60,000 nt of DNA from Tubulanus polymorphus (Eukaryota > Nemertea > Palaeonemertea > Tubulaniformes > Tubulanidae). Position 1 is the first letter of the stretch. Each line of letters begins with the position of its first letter. The notes under the pieces were generated by a model that ran no database searches, was not told the DNA's origin, and was given only the letters and a program-made list of their open reading frames with translations. Location of the stretch: NCBI RefSeq assembly GCF_964204645.1, contig NC_134029.1, forward strand, positions 4,599,001-4,659,000. The letters are read 5' to 3'. Of the stretch, positions 12,619-23,969 are shown one piece after another. The position numbers and the translations under genes are program-made.

Positions 12619-13690
12619 GTGTAAGTCGAAGGCGCCGGTGTAGGGAGTCGTTTTCATCGTGGAAATCTTATAATTGATAACTGGACAATACGTTCAGGTT
12701 GCGGTACTGTATCCGCGTGTAGGACTCGGAAGTCGAGAAGGGGTCAACCAGCGAACCGCTACCGCCGCAGGGTAAAACCAGCCTTCGTTGGCCACTATTA
12801 TCCACTACAGTCATTCATCGGTAATTGATTCGTTTACAAAGATTTATCATATCAATTAAGTAAATTATTCGGTACGTCGTGGGCTATCTTGTTAACTTCA
12901 GTATTCGGATGTGCACACGTGTGATACGTTTATTTATTAAATCAGTATTAATCATATCAGACAGAGCATGATGAGTAATCACAACTGAAAGACCATATTG
13001 CATGTATGTTGTCCGCAACCTGGGAAACTCCATAGGCGAAAGAAATAATCGTTCGGGTGAGGACCGCTCTGCTGCACTTCAGATACCATACACGTTATCC
13101 ATATCCAGCATATGGAACGTGTAGAGGCTAAACCTTGGTTCTTGGTGAAATCAGGGATGTGGGGAGAGAAGCACTTCTCTGGTGAAATCAACTAGGGGCA
13201 ATGTCACATTATGGCACTCTCCGTGTCATAGGCGCTCTGGAAAACAAGATCAAACCGTTTTAGAGAGATTTTCCGCAAACCCCATCGTTTGTAGAACATT
13301 GTTTAGAAAGGTCTACCTGTTAGAACACGATATATAACTTTCAGAGACAAGTGACTATTTTTACTACTGTTACGACTAAATCTTCTATGAGCCATTTTCA
13401 ACACCGTTTTTTCTTCTTCAAATGTTTTCTTCTGATCAACGATACTTTTATCAACGCCGCGTAAAATGTCGACATTTTGTAGACAGACTAAAAGTGTCAT
13501 GGTTTGACCCAATGCTGCACATAGACCGCGATCGAGCTTCTAACTGGATCGATGGATAGGTTACCTGTAGATGTCAGACGAAAGTAGCTCTTTCCATCAC
13601 AAATATAAACGTATAAATGCATCGACTAAGTGGCCATCTAGAAAATGTATAATCCAATAAACTAGCAATATTGACTGTAAGTAAGTAGAG
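12619..13690. other. non-coding, small hairpin at 13089-13123
   Basis: No gene recognised. Positions 13089-13123 fold as TACACGTT plus CCATAT pairing with ATATGG plus AACGTGTA, with a two-base bulge and a CCAGC loop. Confidence 0.5.
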
Positions 13691-13909
13691 CTATATACCT
13701 TCAGTATATATTTCTTTTATGAAGGTAATGGCGTCGAAAACTGTACACGCATTGCGACCGGATATGTATACTCTAGAAATATCCGTAGTTAAAGTCCGGT
13801 AGATGATATAATGGCCAATGCCTGCTTTATGAACGGAGGTAGATCTATGTAGATCCATGCGAACGTCCGCTTGTATTTCCGTGGCCGGAGTTTTTAGTGA
13901 CGGCTTCAC
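13691..13909 (-). CDS. candidate coding segment ending at a donor-like site
   Basis: A 72-codon frame from a GTG (first ATG at residue 18). Codon use is even and the peptide looks ordinary (for example RTLTTDISRVYISGRNA). It ends in GAAG followed by GTATAT, an acceptable splice donor just before the in-frame stop. There is no good acceptor: a stop directly precedes the GTG, and the nearest plausible acceptor (CCCTGATCTAG) leads into another frame. No family recognised. Confidence 0.2.
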   Translation of the reverse strand: MKPSLKTPATEIQADVRMDLHRSTSVHKAGIGHYIIYRTLTTDISRVYISGRNACTVFDAITFIKEIYTEGI

Positions 13910-14787
13910 TTATGTCATCTAGATCAGGGATCAGTTTCTTTCTTACATATAACGTTTTATTATTGCTACGTTTAACTAATGTTTATGATTTTTCAGGGCA
14001 CCATCATGCCACATTACTCGCGTGATGTGAACAGCTAACGAGTCTAGCTTGGTGTTATTCTCCAATGTGATAGTATGGATTAAACGTTAAGCTTGTAAAA
14101 TCGAACTGGATCTTGAACTGTGGTACTGGTAGAACCGAGTCCTGAAATGTAGAACTGTGGAACCGGTTCCTGAACTGGAGAACATGATTTGTCTGGTTCG
14201 TGTTCGTTTTTTTTCAGTTTGGACGTACGGAAAGCCGGGTGGATGTAGTCCTCAAGACGATGGAGGCCGTTGTTTATATATTCTGACAGTGAGGCGGGTG
14301 TCGAGGGATACACGTTCGTTGTTTATGCCGAGAATGTCTCGTACTGTTTCTCTGTTAACAAGATTACTACTGATGACAAACAATCGACTGCCGTCGTATC
14401 ACTCAATTAATCTGTCAATACACATGCATACGCACTCAGTGGTCGAGACTATTGTCGCCACTCAGTGATGGTGTGGTTATTATGTATGATGTATACATAT
14501 ATACTCAACGATAACGAAACGGCATAAAAAGCTTCTATTAAGGTCTCACGATTACTGAGTCACATATCTATGAATAAAGTCCAAGGACATTCCATGACTG
14601 GTGCTAAGTATCCACCTGCAAAAAAAGACTTTTTTTGACAAATGCTTATTGACATTTGCAAACGGCCGTTGTGAAACAAATCATTCTTCTCGTCAAAATC
14701 GCGCACTATTCAAAATGGTCGTTTTAATATGAGATAGGTAGAAATGATCCCGTCCTCTATATCTTAATGCTGGGGGTCTTAAATCCT
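13910..14787. repeat. non-coding, GAACTGTGG imperfect tandem at 14112-14180
   Basis: At about 14112-14180 there are two to three degenerate units sharing GAACTGTGG, AACCG and TCCTGAA, with a unit of about 28-37 bases. A tight hairpin C-A7-G / C-T7-G lies at 14619-14637, next to a CAAATG/CATTTG inverted pair. The overlapping frames on both strands at 14080-14468 run through the tandem and are not supported as genes. Confidence 0.45.
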
Positions 14788-14870
14788 AACGCGCACGACA
14801 CAGGGAAACCGGGAAACATCTTCTGCCTCCTCCGTGTTTCCGTGTCCCTGTGTCGGGTGCGTTCCGCGTT
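14788..14870. repeat. 83-nt foldback hairpin
   Basis: The inverted arms are GACACAGGGA (14797-14806) with TCCCTGTGTC (14845-14854), GGAAACA (14812-14818) with TGTTTCC (14835-14841), and outer CGCAC/GTGCG and AACG/CGTT. That gives about 26 base pairs with small bulges and a 16-base loop. The size suits a pre-miRNA or a small foldback element; no duplication flanks it. Confidence 0.7.
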
Positions 14871-15900
14871 GAGCTTTTCTATTAACTTTTCAGAGGGAAA
14901 CTTACTCTTCTAACTACGTAACTCTTCACTTTTTTGTACGTTGTCTGTCGTACGTATCTGATATTCGAGATCGGACTGATATTCGGAGCGATAGAAACTT
15001 TATTACGAGAATGAAAATTAACGATGCTATCTCGCGTATTGTATCTGGCAACGCAGTAGTTAGTTCTTGATGCTTTTATCGGTCGATTTATGAATCGTAA
15101 TCAGAATCTGCTCGTGTTTTCTTCTCGGCGACGTTCGTCCCCGCTTCGGCGATATTCAATTTGTAACTTTTCTTCGTTAATCATGTAGCGCTTTGTGAAA
15201 ACGAAACCGACCAGAATGACCAAAGTCGACTGACTCACTGAAAAATACTCGTCCTCTCGATACCATAATTCAGTACTCGCTTATGTAATCAATAGGCTAT
15301 TGTGTTTCGCGCTAAATTATATTTCCTGTACATTATCTTGCAACGGGTTTTTGGTATCGTCGAGATGCGTTATTGTGTCTCGGCTGCGAAATCGCGTGAT
15401 TCATGTCGTACCTCGCGCACGTACACGTGTGTACTGTCTCTAAACGAAAACAACGCCACCGCAAACAGCAAATAGCCAATTATATTATTAGATTTGTTTT
15501 GTTCGATGAGACGCCGGTCGTTATTGGTCGGATTCGAACGGACGCGACGGTTACCGCAGCGCGCGTCGGGAGATACATTGATTATCGTTTTGGTAAAATT
15601 CGATAGAATCTAATCTAATATTTGCAGAGAACGGATTCCTGCTAGTTCTAAACAAAGACCGTCCAGATCTATTCTATATCCGTAGCTTATACAGCGGCGG
15701 GTCGGGGGAAAATTGACTATTTTCTGTTGATTACACCGAGTCGCGTGTATTGTTTGACAGCTACTCGTCCGCTGTCATTAAACATTCAAGTGTTCGCTAT
15801 AAGAACGGTAAGAATAGATAAATCGACAAAATTTTCTAAAATCCCTCGTTACGACGAGTGTCATTACTCATTCGGAAATGACTGGTTCACTGGCTGGTGA
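14871..15900. other. non-coding stretch, no gene recognised
   Basis: CpG-containing unique-looking sequence. A 67-codon plus-strand frame at 15403-15606 is basic and not recognised. No repeats or structure seen. Confidence 0.5.
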
Positions 15901-16215
15901 ATGGACCTCGGGGATTCGACTTTGATTGAAAAATTCCTGCCCGGCTCAAGGGTCCTGTTCAAGAAAAAGGTTTATAATGAGGGTTTTATGGGCCTCAAGT
16001 GGCCGGTATACAAAATTATACGTTTCTGTGGAAAGTTTTCTCGTAATTTGATTTCTAAGCTGATGTGGATGTTATACGCGTGCACTACCATCAATCTCTG
16101 TGCGCAGTTACGCAAATTGCTCACTTTATTTCATTCGATTGGATTCGGTTTTGTGTGTAATGATGTTTTGACACATTTTCCTATTCTAAATGCTCCTATT
16201 AAAGGCAATTTGTAG
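15901..16215 (+). CDS. hypothetical protein, 104 aa
   Basis: ATG-to-TAG frame with G after the ATG. The product is basic (LFKKKVYNEGF, then KFSRNLISKLMWMLYAC), with a mildly hydrophobic central part and no clear signal peptide. Codon use is balanced and it is one of the longer ATG-started frames, but frames of this length are still expected by chance. No domain recognised, and no promoter or poly(A) site is evident nearby. Confidence 0.25.
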   Translation: MDLGDSTLIEKFLPGSRVLFKKKVYNEGFMGLKWPVYKIIRFCGKFSRNLISKLMWMLYACTTINLCAQLRKLLTLFHSIGFGFVCNDVLTHFPILNAPIKGNL

Positions 16216-16888
16216 CGTAATAGGATCAGAATCATTTATTCGGTACTGTTTGTAAATTTTGGTTTTCACGATTGGCATCTGACGCTTTTGTATCGAAAAC
16301 ATATAGTTGATAAATAAATATAGCTGCAAAGCAGCGATAACAGATTTTTGCATTACAGTTCTTTTCACTGTGCAGTCCCCTCCCTGGTGGCATGAACTAA
16401 TTATGCCGAACAGTGGTATATATATTATATGTTCTTATGAACCAACTTTCGTGTTTTCAACGAAAAAAACGTACTGATAGAGATATCTTACGGATTTACG
16501 CGCCCTAGTGATGAGATTAGGAACTAATTGTGCAAGTGGAATCGAACACGAGCTAGACCTTCGCTGAGACGATAAGAAGTAAGAAATAAACATAAAGAAA
16601 TACTCGCGAAAGCTCGTCAATGAGAATTTCAGTGAATCGGCAAAGCATCCCCATGTTGACTTATGAATCATTAAAACTATCGGTCACTGCGCCGCTTTGT
16701 TTGAATTGCTTTTTTTGTGTTATTTCTCGATCTGTCCGGTGAGTTCCGCTCGGCGAAACTAATCAACTTCAGTTTCTGGCTCTGTGTGTCTGATGGACGG
16801 AATGTGGCTGCTAGTCATCTGGAAGAGTAATTCATATCATGGTCACTAGTTTGCAGAATCTCGCTAGTCTCGGTGCGTATATACATAC

Positions 16889-17073
16889 ACCACTCTGCTG
16901 TTTGTGATTGACAGTCCCGTGTCTGCTGACGTAAAGCCGTGGCTTATTTGCCCACGAACTCCGCAATTTATCGAAAGCGCGATTGGATCGTAAAAAACCG
17001 ACGGGATCTCGGTGGTATCTATTACACGAATCGATGACTTGAATGAAGATTCTTGCAACCCAACTGCAACCGA
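16889..17073 (-). CDS. candidate internal exon
   Basis: On the minus strand an acceptor-like tract (GTTTGTTTCGGTATTTTAG followed by TAACAG) precedes an open segment that runs to a GTATGT donor-like site at 16888. Two frames are open across it. The better-looking one gives a Ser/Thr-rich peptide containing FYDPIALSINCGVRGQISHG. Length 185 bases, so start phase 0 and end phase 2. The bases before the donor (GGT) are not consensus. No family recognised. Confidence 0.22.
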
Positions 17074-18166
17074 CTGTTACTAAAATACCGAAACAAACTT
17101 TTATCATTCTTTCATTTTCTCAATGAGCCGAATATTACAGCGTAGTTCATTTCCAACATAGCTTATCATTACCTTGATAATGGTTCCTAGCTGGAAAGCG
17201 GTTTTTCATTATTGGTCTGGCACTCAAGTCTTGATATGCGACACATTGCGAATGTCTATCCATTCATCACTTCAGCTTAAGTTACATTTCCATAGTCCAT
17301 TACTGCTTATGAAATTTGAGCGCGTTTTTCAATCGAGCCTAGGATTACCCACATGACTTCACGGCCATACCCTGCGACGTACGTATACGAAAAAGCTGTA
17401 AAGTAAGATTTCATTTGAAAACACAATCATTTCTATAAAGGATAAACTCGAATGAAATTTCTTTTGAAAAGCGTCTCAGTACGGAACACGTACGTATTCC
17501 GGTAATTAGAAAATAATCGACGCAGTAATTAAAGATAAGACGCGGCGTTGTTCGGAAATATGTTTTTAAGTCGCGTTTGTTCATTGTAACCGAAGAAGAA
17601 TAGATACACAGACACACACACACACACTAACACAAACACAAAGAGAAATGGTTTTGTATTTTGTGAGATTATTGCCGGTAATCCGCCTGTGTAAATTCTC
17701 AGCAGATATTCTCAACCTGTAACGATGCACATTATCACCAACTTACACGCACTTGGAATTATGTAAATTGTGTTTTATTCCGCATAAACTCCAGTCTATC
17801 CCCGTGTTCTCCGCTCGGTTGAGTCATAGGCGCGAATACTGAATATCTTCAATGGGTTCCCAGCGATAACTCCGTTTAAACAAGCTCTACTACTAAAATA
17901 GCAATTTCCTCTACTTGTCACTTCTGTAAAAGCGTGATTTTCTATATTTTTTTTTCATGGAAAACTATTTGAAAACTTAAAGGAGATCGTGTGAGGGTTT
18001 TTCTCTGTAACAGTAGCCCGAAACAAAAGGCGAAATGTCTTCGCTACTGATGGAATTGTTAAACAGCTTCGAGCGTGTGGAATTTTTTAAAGGGGGAATG
18101 AAAGAAGATAAATTCTTTAGAGTGCATCTTGAAAGGAATTTTTAATTTGTATTTTTTCCAGTGGTG
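17074..18166. repeat. non-coding, (AC)8 at 17612-17627
   Basis: A short (AC)n microsatellite with interrupted ACACAA tail. The phrase ACGGCCATACC at about 17361 resembles the 5' end of 5S rRNA for 11 bases only. No gene seen. Confidence 0.6.
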
Positions 18167-18224
18167 CAATGAGAATCGATCCAATCCTGCTGAACATCCA
18201 ATTAGGAAATTGGGATTCTCATTG
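18167..18224. repeat. 58-nt hairpin of pre-miRNA size
   Basis: CAATGAGAATC (18167-18177) pairs perfectly with GATTCTCATTG (18214-18224). After a three-base bulge, CCAAT pairs with ATTGG, and after a two-base bulge CCT pairs with AGG. That makes 19 pairs with a loop of about 15 bases and arms of 21-22 bases. No sequence match to a known miRNA was recognised. Confidence 0.65.
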
Positions 18225-21200
18225 AAGACGTTATTCTAAGAATATTATTTCATCTACGTGCATCTAGTAGAAGTCGTTGGCGTGGCGCCACCGGACGGCT
18301 TTGTATGACCCGTAACTGGAACAGGACGTCTTTGCTCATTTGAAGCGAGCAATAAACCCGATGGTTCGTCGGCACAGTCTTTTCAGTAGTCTTCTCGCTG
18401 AAAACGGGTCGAGCGCGAGACGAAGAGAATTCATTATCACAAACGGTCGTCCAGGTTAACACAGCCGTACTGTAAAAGTTAATCAACCTAGCCATTATTT
18501 CTACGGGGATTATTGTCCCGTATACGTTTTACAATTTCATGGCTTTCTGGTTTATGAGAAGCCCGGCTTCATTCATCAATCATCTGTATGTATATTTCGG
18601 ATTCAGGCTCGCATTGATGGATCGAGCTGTCAGGTTTTTTCCTCAAGGTGCCCGACGTAGTATTGTGACTCACGTCACTGTGTTGACCGTCTTGTCATAA
18701 TTACAATAATGTGACTTTGAATAAATTGTCCTAATTGTTCCGGGGCTCGTCACATTTAAGACTTGGGGGTCACGAATGCCAGACGTATGTCACATGTTAA
18801 ACCTAGGGTTAAAAGCCGATACTTTTCATAAATTAGATAAAGGTAACACATTCCAGACCAGCACGCCCTGTCCAAAGCTGAAATTCAGACAAAGACATAA
18901 GAAGATTAGAATATGATGGGGGAAGAAAAGACTATCATTTAAGTGTCAGTAAAGGATCTTGAATGCTTTCAACTTCCTGCTGGATGCAATGATCAAGAAG
19001 TAAGTGGCCATCAAGAAGCATTAGACGAACCACAGTTTCCAAGACCATAACGTCCCCAACTAATATCTCATATGCAACAAGGATGGCATCTTCGACCTGG
19101 TGAATGTCATCCAACGCGTCTGTGTCCGTACTGATCGCGGTACAGTAACCAATCCTTGAATTCTCGAGAACCCATGATTAGTCATATCAAGTCCTGGGCA
19201 ACAAATATGTAAAGTTCTAAGTGGCCAGTGTAGATTAGATTAAATGTAGTAAATAAGCCCTAGTAACTGGTGCATTACATATTCAGCCCCAGGCAGTACG
19301 TGGACATTCCTGAGTAGCAGGAATCCTACACACGCAGTCCTTATCACGATATATATATATAGCCGGCAGCTATGTCCAAATGAGAACGATGTTAACATGT
19401 TTTGGTCAGGCGTCAATCAAGACTCTTGTCGTGTTTTCTGCTCGATCTGTCCAAATGAATCTGACGTTCGTTTCATAAGACGCATAAAGAAGATGACCAT
19501 CTCATCGCGTCTCATGCTAAAAGGTGATGGATGACTCAGCACGTAAGGTCGCGCGGATTTTCACACAGCCAGCGCTTGAAGTCGACTGGCATTTGGTTGT
19601 CGGATGTGTGACTGTTGGTCGGTATAGTCTGAATGAGGCGATTATGGATTCGTTAGAGATTGTTATGACGAAATAATAATGTCACCAGTGAAATGTGGTA
19701 TTAAGATGGATGGTCAAGAGGCCAGGACGACTTGCCATATCACTTCATCAGATTGCACCACTGAGTCAGTGTGCGCAAATCCCTCTCTAACTGTTAGAAG
19801 TGCGCCATCATCAAAGTTAACCGTGTTCTTTAGCATGATGTTCAGTCCTACGTATGGTGGCAAATCCTGAGTGTAGTTCATCCAACTGTTAACGCTTATG
19901 GATCCGTGGTCAAAATAGTTGCACCGTTTGAGATGTCATGAAATTTGCAATGGTGTTTACCATTACCAGCATATCCTCATCTTTCTACCGAACCTCCAAG
20001 CAACTAAACATTTTTACCTTAGGCTAATAACCTTCACAATTCTAATATTGAGCCATTCTTTGAACGATAGTAGATGCACAAGTCCCTCGACTGAGCCCGC
20101 GCAGTTTTGAGATCCTACAAATTGATTTAGCTCCACCGAATGAAGGTATCGAGGGAATAGGTTGAAGGCTTACCCGTCTACTAAAAGAAGTTTAAGATAA
20201 TATCCCAGCATCAAAAGTTAGGATCAATGCTAAATATACATTGTGATAATAGCACTAACCGTGATTGTACAATAGTCCTTTTGATCTTCGTTCGGATAAT
20301 CCTAGCGGCTATTCTCTGCGAGCCATTTATAATTGTTAATTGACGATTAGCGATGTCCGTACGCGAACCTGTTTGGCCTGTAAATGTCAACATTATGGAA
20401 AAAATTAGCCAGATATATCGCGTTAGTTACACGCCGCGCATGTACAAACGACAAATGTTCAGTTTGATGATCATTTAGAAGACATCTGTTAAGTCTACAG
20501 GCTGTTGTTTGCAAGGCCGAGAAACATTTATCTTTTCGCTTCGTTTCATCGGCGATGAGACGGTTTGATACTTGGGTTTTTGGTCTAGTTACTGCGTAAG
20601 TGTGATACCTACTGATTATACGTAGTTAATGTCAACTTGGGAGGATACAAGCTGTGTTATATCTTACTGCATCTGTGGAACTGTATAATATCCACTGACT
20701 CAGACAACCGACTTGGCCTTGGACTGATTCTCACGTGGAAAACAATATCCAGGACCAACATAAGCGTCGAAAAAACATTTTAGATTTTAGTGGCAACTCG
20801 CGAGATTTTGATTTTAATGACCTGTCAAAGTACACTATCCCGTACATTTTGTCCTATGCATTTTGTACCTTCCGAAATTCTATCTTAACATACAACTTGT
20901 TCCAATACTTTGTCCAAATTGTCGGTTAAGAGTAGAAATATAGTTGATTTGCAATCGTTGCATTGGTGCATATACTTAATCATCATTATACCAGGGGCCT
21001 TTGCTACCATCGATATAGCAGTGGTGCTTGGAAAATGAAACCTTAACGGAGTTTTGTAGACACAATTTCTATATATCTTCGATTTCTGCACTGTTTCCTT
21101 TTTATCTAGAATATTGACCAGTTCAGATCGGTTACACGAGATCTATTACTAACTATAGATGATACGATATTTGTCTACATCATATGATGATATATTTATC

Positions 21201-21348
21201 TACGTATCTAAAGCTGTTTGCTACTTGTGCAGTGCTTTCTGAGAGTACTCGGTCGTTATATTAAGTATCATATATTTGTATCTGTTGCGTGTAGCTCAGC
21301 GATCCTGTGATCTACGTAGAGACATCGTTCATAGGTCGCTGACTGCAA
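18225..21348. other. non-coding stretch, no gene recognised
   Basis: A minus-strand stretch of about 80 codons near 18940-19180 (no early ATG) is open and leucine/valine/aspartate-rich (contains AILVAYEILVGDVMVLE), but no family is recognised. A short (AT)n lies near 19350. Otherwise nothing structured. Confidence 0.45.
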
Positions 21349-21411
21349 TAAGCAATATTATATCTTTTAGTCACAATCCGTTATTGCATTAGACGATATT
21401 AATATTGCTTA
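21349..21411. repeat. 63-nt AT-rich hairpin
   Basis: TAAGCAATATTA (21349-21360) pairs with TAATATTGCTTA (21400-21411), and TATC (21361-21364) pairs with GATA (21395-21398) around a one-base bulge. The loop is about 30 bases. AT-rich, so weaker than the other hairpins. Confidence 0.6.
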
Positions 21412-21484
21412 AGGCGAACGCAATGGCCGAAGATCAATAGAAAATGTTAGCTTTGGTGGTATACCGGACTAATCTCGAGGAAAT

Positions 21485-21536
21485 TGCCTCCAAAAGCCAT
21501 GCCAGTAGACTAAATATTTACTGGCATGGTAAGGCA
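21485..21536. repeat. 52-nt hairpin, CCATGCCAGTA stem
   Basis: CCATGCCAGTA (21497-21507) pairs perfectly with TACTGGCATGG (21519-21529). An outer TGCCT/AGGCA helix is separated by an asymmetric internal loop. It lies about 75 bases after the previous hairpin. Confidence 0.65.
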
Positions 21537-22167
21537 GAGATGTACAAGTAATTTTATTACTAGTTTCATATGCACCGTCGTGTCATGCGGTGACTTGTTG
21601 GCGATTTTTACGAATTTTATACCCTTTGCATATATATTTCGGATTACACGCTGGGGCCGTTATTCGGCGTCATTTGAATATGCGCTATGCATCGGTCGAT
21701 ATGTCGCACTGTGCTGCCATCTGCTCAATTAAATTCAAACATTTTATTTACTGTGTTAAATGTCGCGTGGGTTGCACGACAAAATGAAATATGAAAAACT
21801 GCAATTGGAAAATGGAAGTTGAATAAAATATCTGGTATTTGACGCACGCGTGTATAGAATTACCGATATAAGCTGATATGTATTTTCCATTATCTCGCAG
21901 TCTGTTGCAAAGTGCAAATTTCAACTTATTATTCCATTCCGTCACCAGCAGCAGCAGCAGCAGCATTCAGCGGTCTAGACACAGGTTACATCCAGTGCGT
22001 GTTTATTGTGAGCGCTGCTGCTGGTTCTCTAATCGTTATCTGAGAAGGTTGGCACGGTTTAAAAGCATCTTTAGAAAGTAAAGAAGCCGGCTCGGTCATT
22101 GATTACATCTTAACCGGCGGGGAAAAATTTCAATAGTAAAGGAAAATTGATTCCGGAGTCGCCTTAC
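21537..22167. repeat. non-coding, (CAG)6 at 21946-21965
   Basis: A pure (CAG)6 microsatellite within unique-looking sequence. Three overlapping frames of 65-72 codons are not supported. Confidence 0.6.
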
Positions 22168-22306
22168 ATTGCGCGAATTTATTGTTTGAGAGCTGCAATG
22201 AAACTGGTTTAGTGTTCCGTGACCGGAATGTACGAACGCGCCGACACCGACGTCGGTAATAATTCGACTTAATCCAACGGATTCGAACCGCCACGTGAGC
22301 GGCATA
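22168..22306 (-). CDS. candidate exon with ATG and donor
   Basis: On the minus strand an ATG (22303-22305) just after CAGTTTAG opens a CpG-rich frame. The frame runs to CGCAAT followed by GTAAGG, a good donor at 22167. The peptide includes RIITDVGVGAFVHSGHGTL. Codons ending in C or G are common compared with flanking sequence. The segment also contains GGTTCGAATCC, the B-box word of tRNA-like repeats. With no matching A box I read that as coincidence, but a degenerate SINE is the alternative. No family recognised. Confidence 0.23.
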
Positions 22307-22591
22307 CTAAACTGACCAGGCAACGCTGGGTGCGAATTAACCCGGGCTTCGGGCGATTGATTTTACTGTGTTCAAAGCCGACAATTATATCCTCAGATGT
22401 ATATCGTCCCTGTTTTTCTCTCTTAAATTTACATTAATTCAAAAGGATTGGATTCAAAAGGAGGTTTGTCGAGGGCGCCGACGGAACAGATTAAGAATGG
22501 ACCAAATAATGCTGTGCGTTTTTGAACCAGCTCTTATCACTGGTCCCGCTAATAGACACACACTTCGCTTGACGGGCAATGACAGCAAAAT

Positions 22592-22734
22592 TTCTAGTCA
22601 CACGTTCTAAAATAAAGAACGGACTAAGGGTCGGTCTTTTTGGTCGGTTTAAATTAGTCCGTTCTAGAATGGACTATAAACGCCTGGTTCGCTCCAAATT
22701 GTTATGTACTAAATCTAGCACACGTTCTAAATAA
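22592..22734. repeat. direct repeats enclosing an inverted repeat
   Basis: TCTAGTCACACGTTCTAAA (22592-22610) and TCTAGCACACGTTCTAAA (22714-22731) are direct repeats differing by one base. Between them AGAACGGACTAA (22616-22627) and TTAGTCCGTTCT (22654-22665) are perfect inverted repeats around a 26-base loop. The GTCCGTTCTA core is shared with 340-420. It may be a small non-autonomous element or a relic of two. Confidence 0.65.
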
Positions 22735-23376
22735 CGTAGGTAGTCTGAATGATGTTAATGTGAAGAGTGATTTTTGTTGTTCAGTAAACCCACACCCAAC
22801 CCCTCACTGGGAGTTTAGGGCCACGCCTCTGATAGTACACCGGGTTATCATTATATGGAAATCCCTTGAGACGCGTTTTATCAGCGAGCAATACAATGAA
22901 AACGCGCTGCACTTGAAATAAAACTAGATTTTTTTTCTCACGTTGTCTCTCTCAGTCAGGCAGCTGTCAGTGTTACTGCTTTCACTACTCGTCAACCCGG
23001 TGTCATTTCACGTCTCAAAAGCCATCATTCACAGCGTAGACGCGGCTATTGTTTCCTCGATAACGGGCTCCGGATATCGAAGTGATTTTCACTAATCACG
23101 AGTTTTCGTTCGGGCGATATTTGACGGAATATGACAATGTCACAAAAAGATCAGACGCGATGACGAGTTTTAATTGAAAAATTAGCGGACAGTGGTCAAC
23201 GTCTGTCTGTCGTACACCCACTTGAAATCAATAGAACGAAACTTATTCGATTAATGATAATCTATTAATATCAATAACTTAAGTTTTTATTTTGAAACGT
23301 TGATAGATCTCATTGGTACGCTATTTGACGGATAATATTGAATCTTTCAGAAAAAAGTCAGATTAATTGTGAATAA
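22735..23376. other. non-coding stretch, no gene recognised
   Basis: No frames of note and no structure beyond a CT-rich patch near 22940-22960. Confidence 0.5.
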
Positions 23377-23551
23377 GTTATTTTCACTATATCGACTTTA
23401 TCCTCATAGTCACCTTCAGGAATACAGTACTCCGGTATTTCAGTTCTACTGAAGATGACTATTAGGATATAGTCGAAACGTTGAAAATAACTAGATCATT
23501 CACTAAAGAAAACCTTTTCGAGCTCTTTTTTCATTCTGACTGTGGGATTTT
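23377..23551. mobile_element. TATAGTC-box foldback element
   Basis: The left arm 23377-23419 and right arm 23449-23491, 43 bases each, are inverted copies with a few mismatches. They run from GTTATTTTCA at the outside to CTTCAG at the loop. The right arm read on the plus strand has CTGAAGA, then GACTAT and ATAGTC (an inverted pair), then GAAACG. Outside the right arm, 23492-23551 read in reverse gives ATCCCACAGTCAGAATGA, matching the start of the copy at 35.37 kb. The foldback thus belongs to the same family as 35.4, 36.5, 37.8 and 53.86 kb. Confidence 0.75.
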
Positions 23552-23969
23552 GTATCATCGAACAGCACGAACCTAGTGTCCCATCTCAACAGTTATTTAT
23601 GATTTGACTGACATGATTGGAAATTAGTTCCTTCGGTCGCGAATAGTCGTCGATTTTTTTTTCAATCTGTAATCGATTGCTTATGCACACGTTTGTATAT
23701 TTGATATTCGCTGCGGTTTTATTGCGTAACGTTTGTCGGCGGCAGATTTCGGGATCGTATTTCAAAGCATAAGGCGACAGTCAGCACCATTGGGGGATGA
23801 CGGGGCGGATGCGTTTACGTACCAGCGTGACAATACAGCGCCAGAGATGACAAACACGGGGATATATTTCACATCCCTGCAGGGCCTAAAACTGCGATTC
23901 ACAATAACTCTGAACTGACGGTGTACAGAATGAGTTGAGGAATGATTTAATCTGACTCACAGCACGTCT

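Noticed and set aside
14080-14313. 77-codon minus-strand frame with plausible codons
   Set aside because: Starts at a GTG, runs through the GAACTGTGG tandem, and no acceptor lies between it and the upstream stop.
17361-17371. 11-base match to the start of 5S rRNA (ACGGCCATACC)
   Set aside because: Similarity ends at once and the internal control regions are absent.
18940-19180. Leu/Val/Asp-rich minus-strand open stretch
   Set aside because: No early ATG, no splice sites and no recognised family.
22279-22289. B-box word on the minus strand as a SINE
   Set aside because: No A box and no homology to other copies; it falls in a candidate exon.
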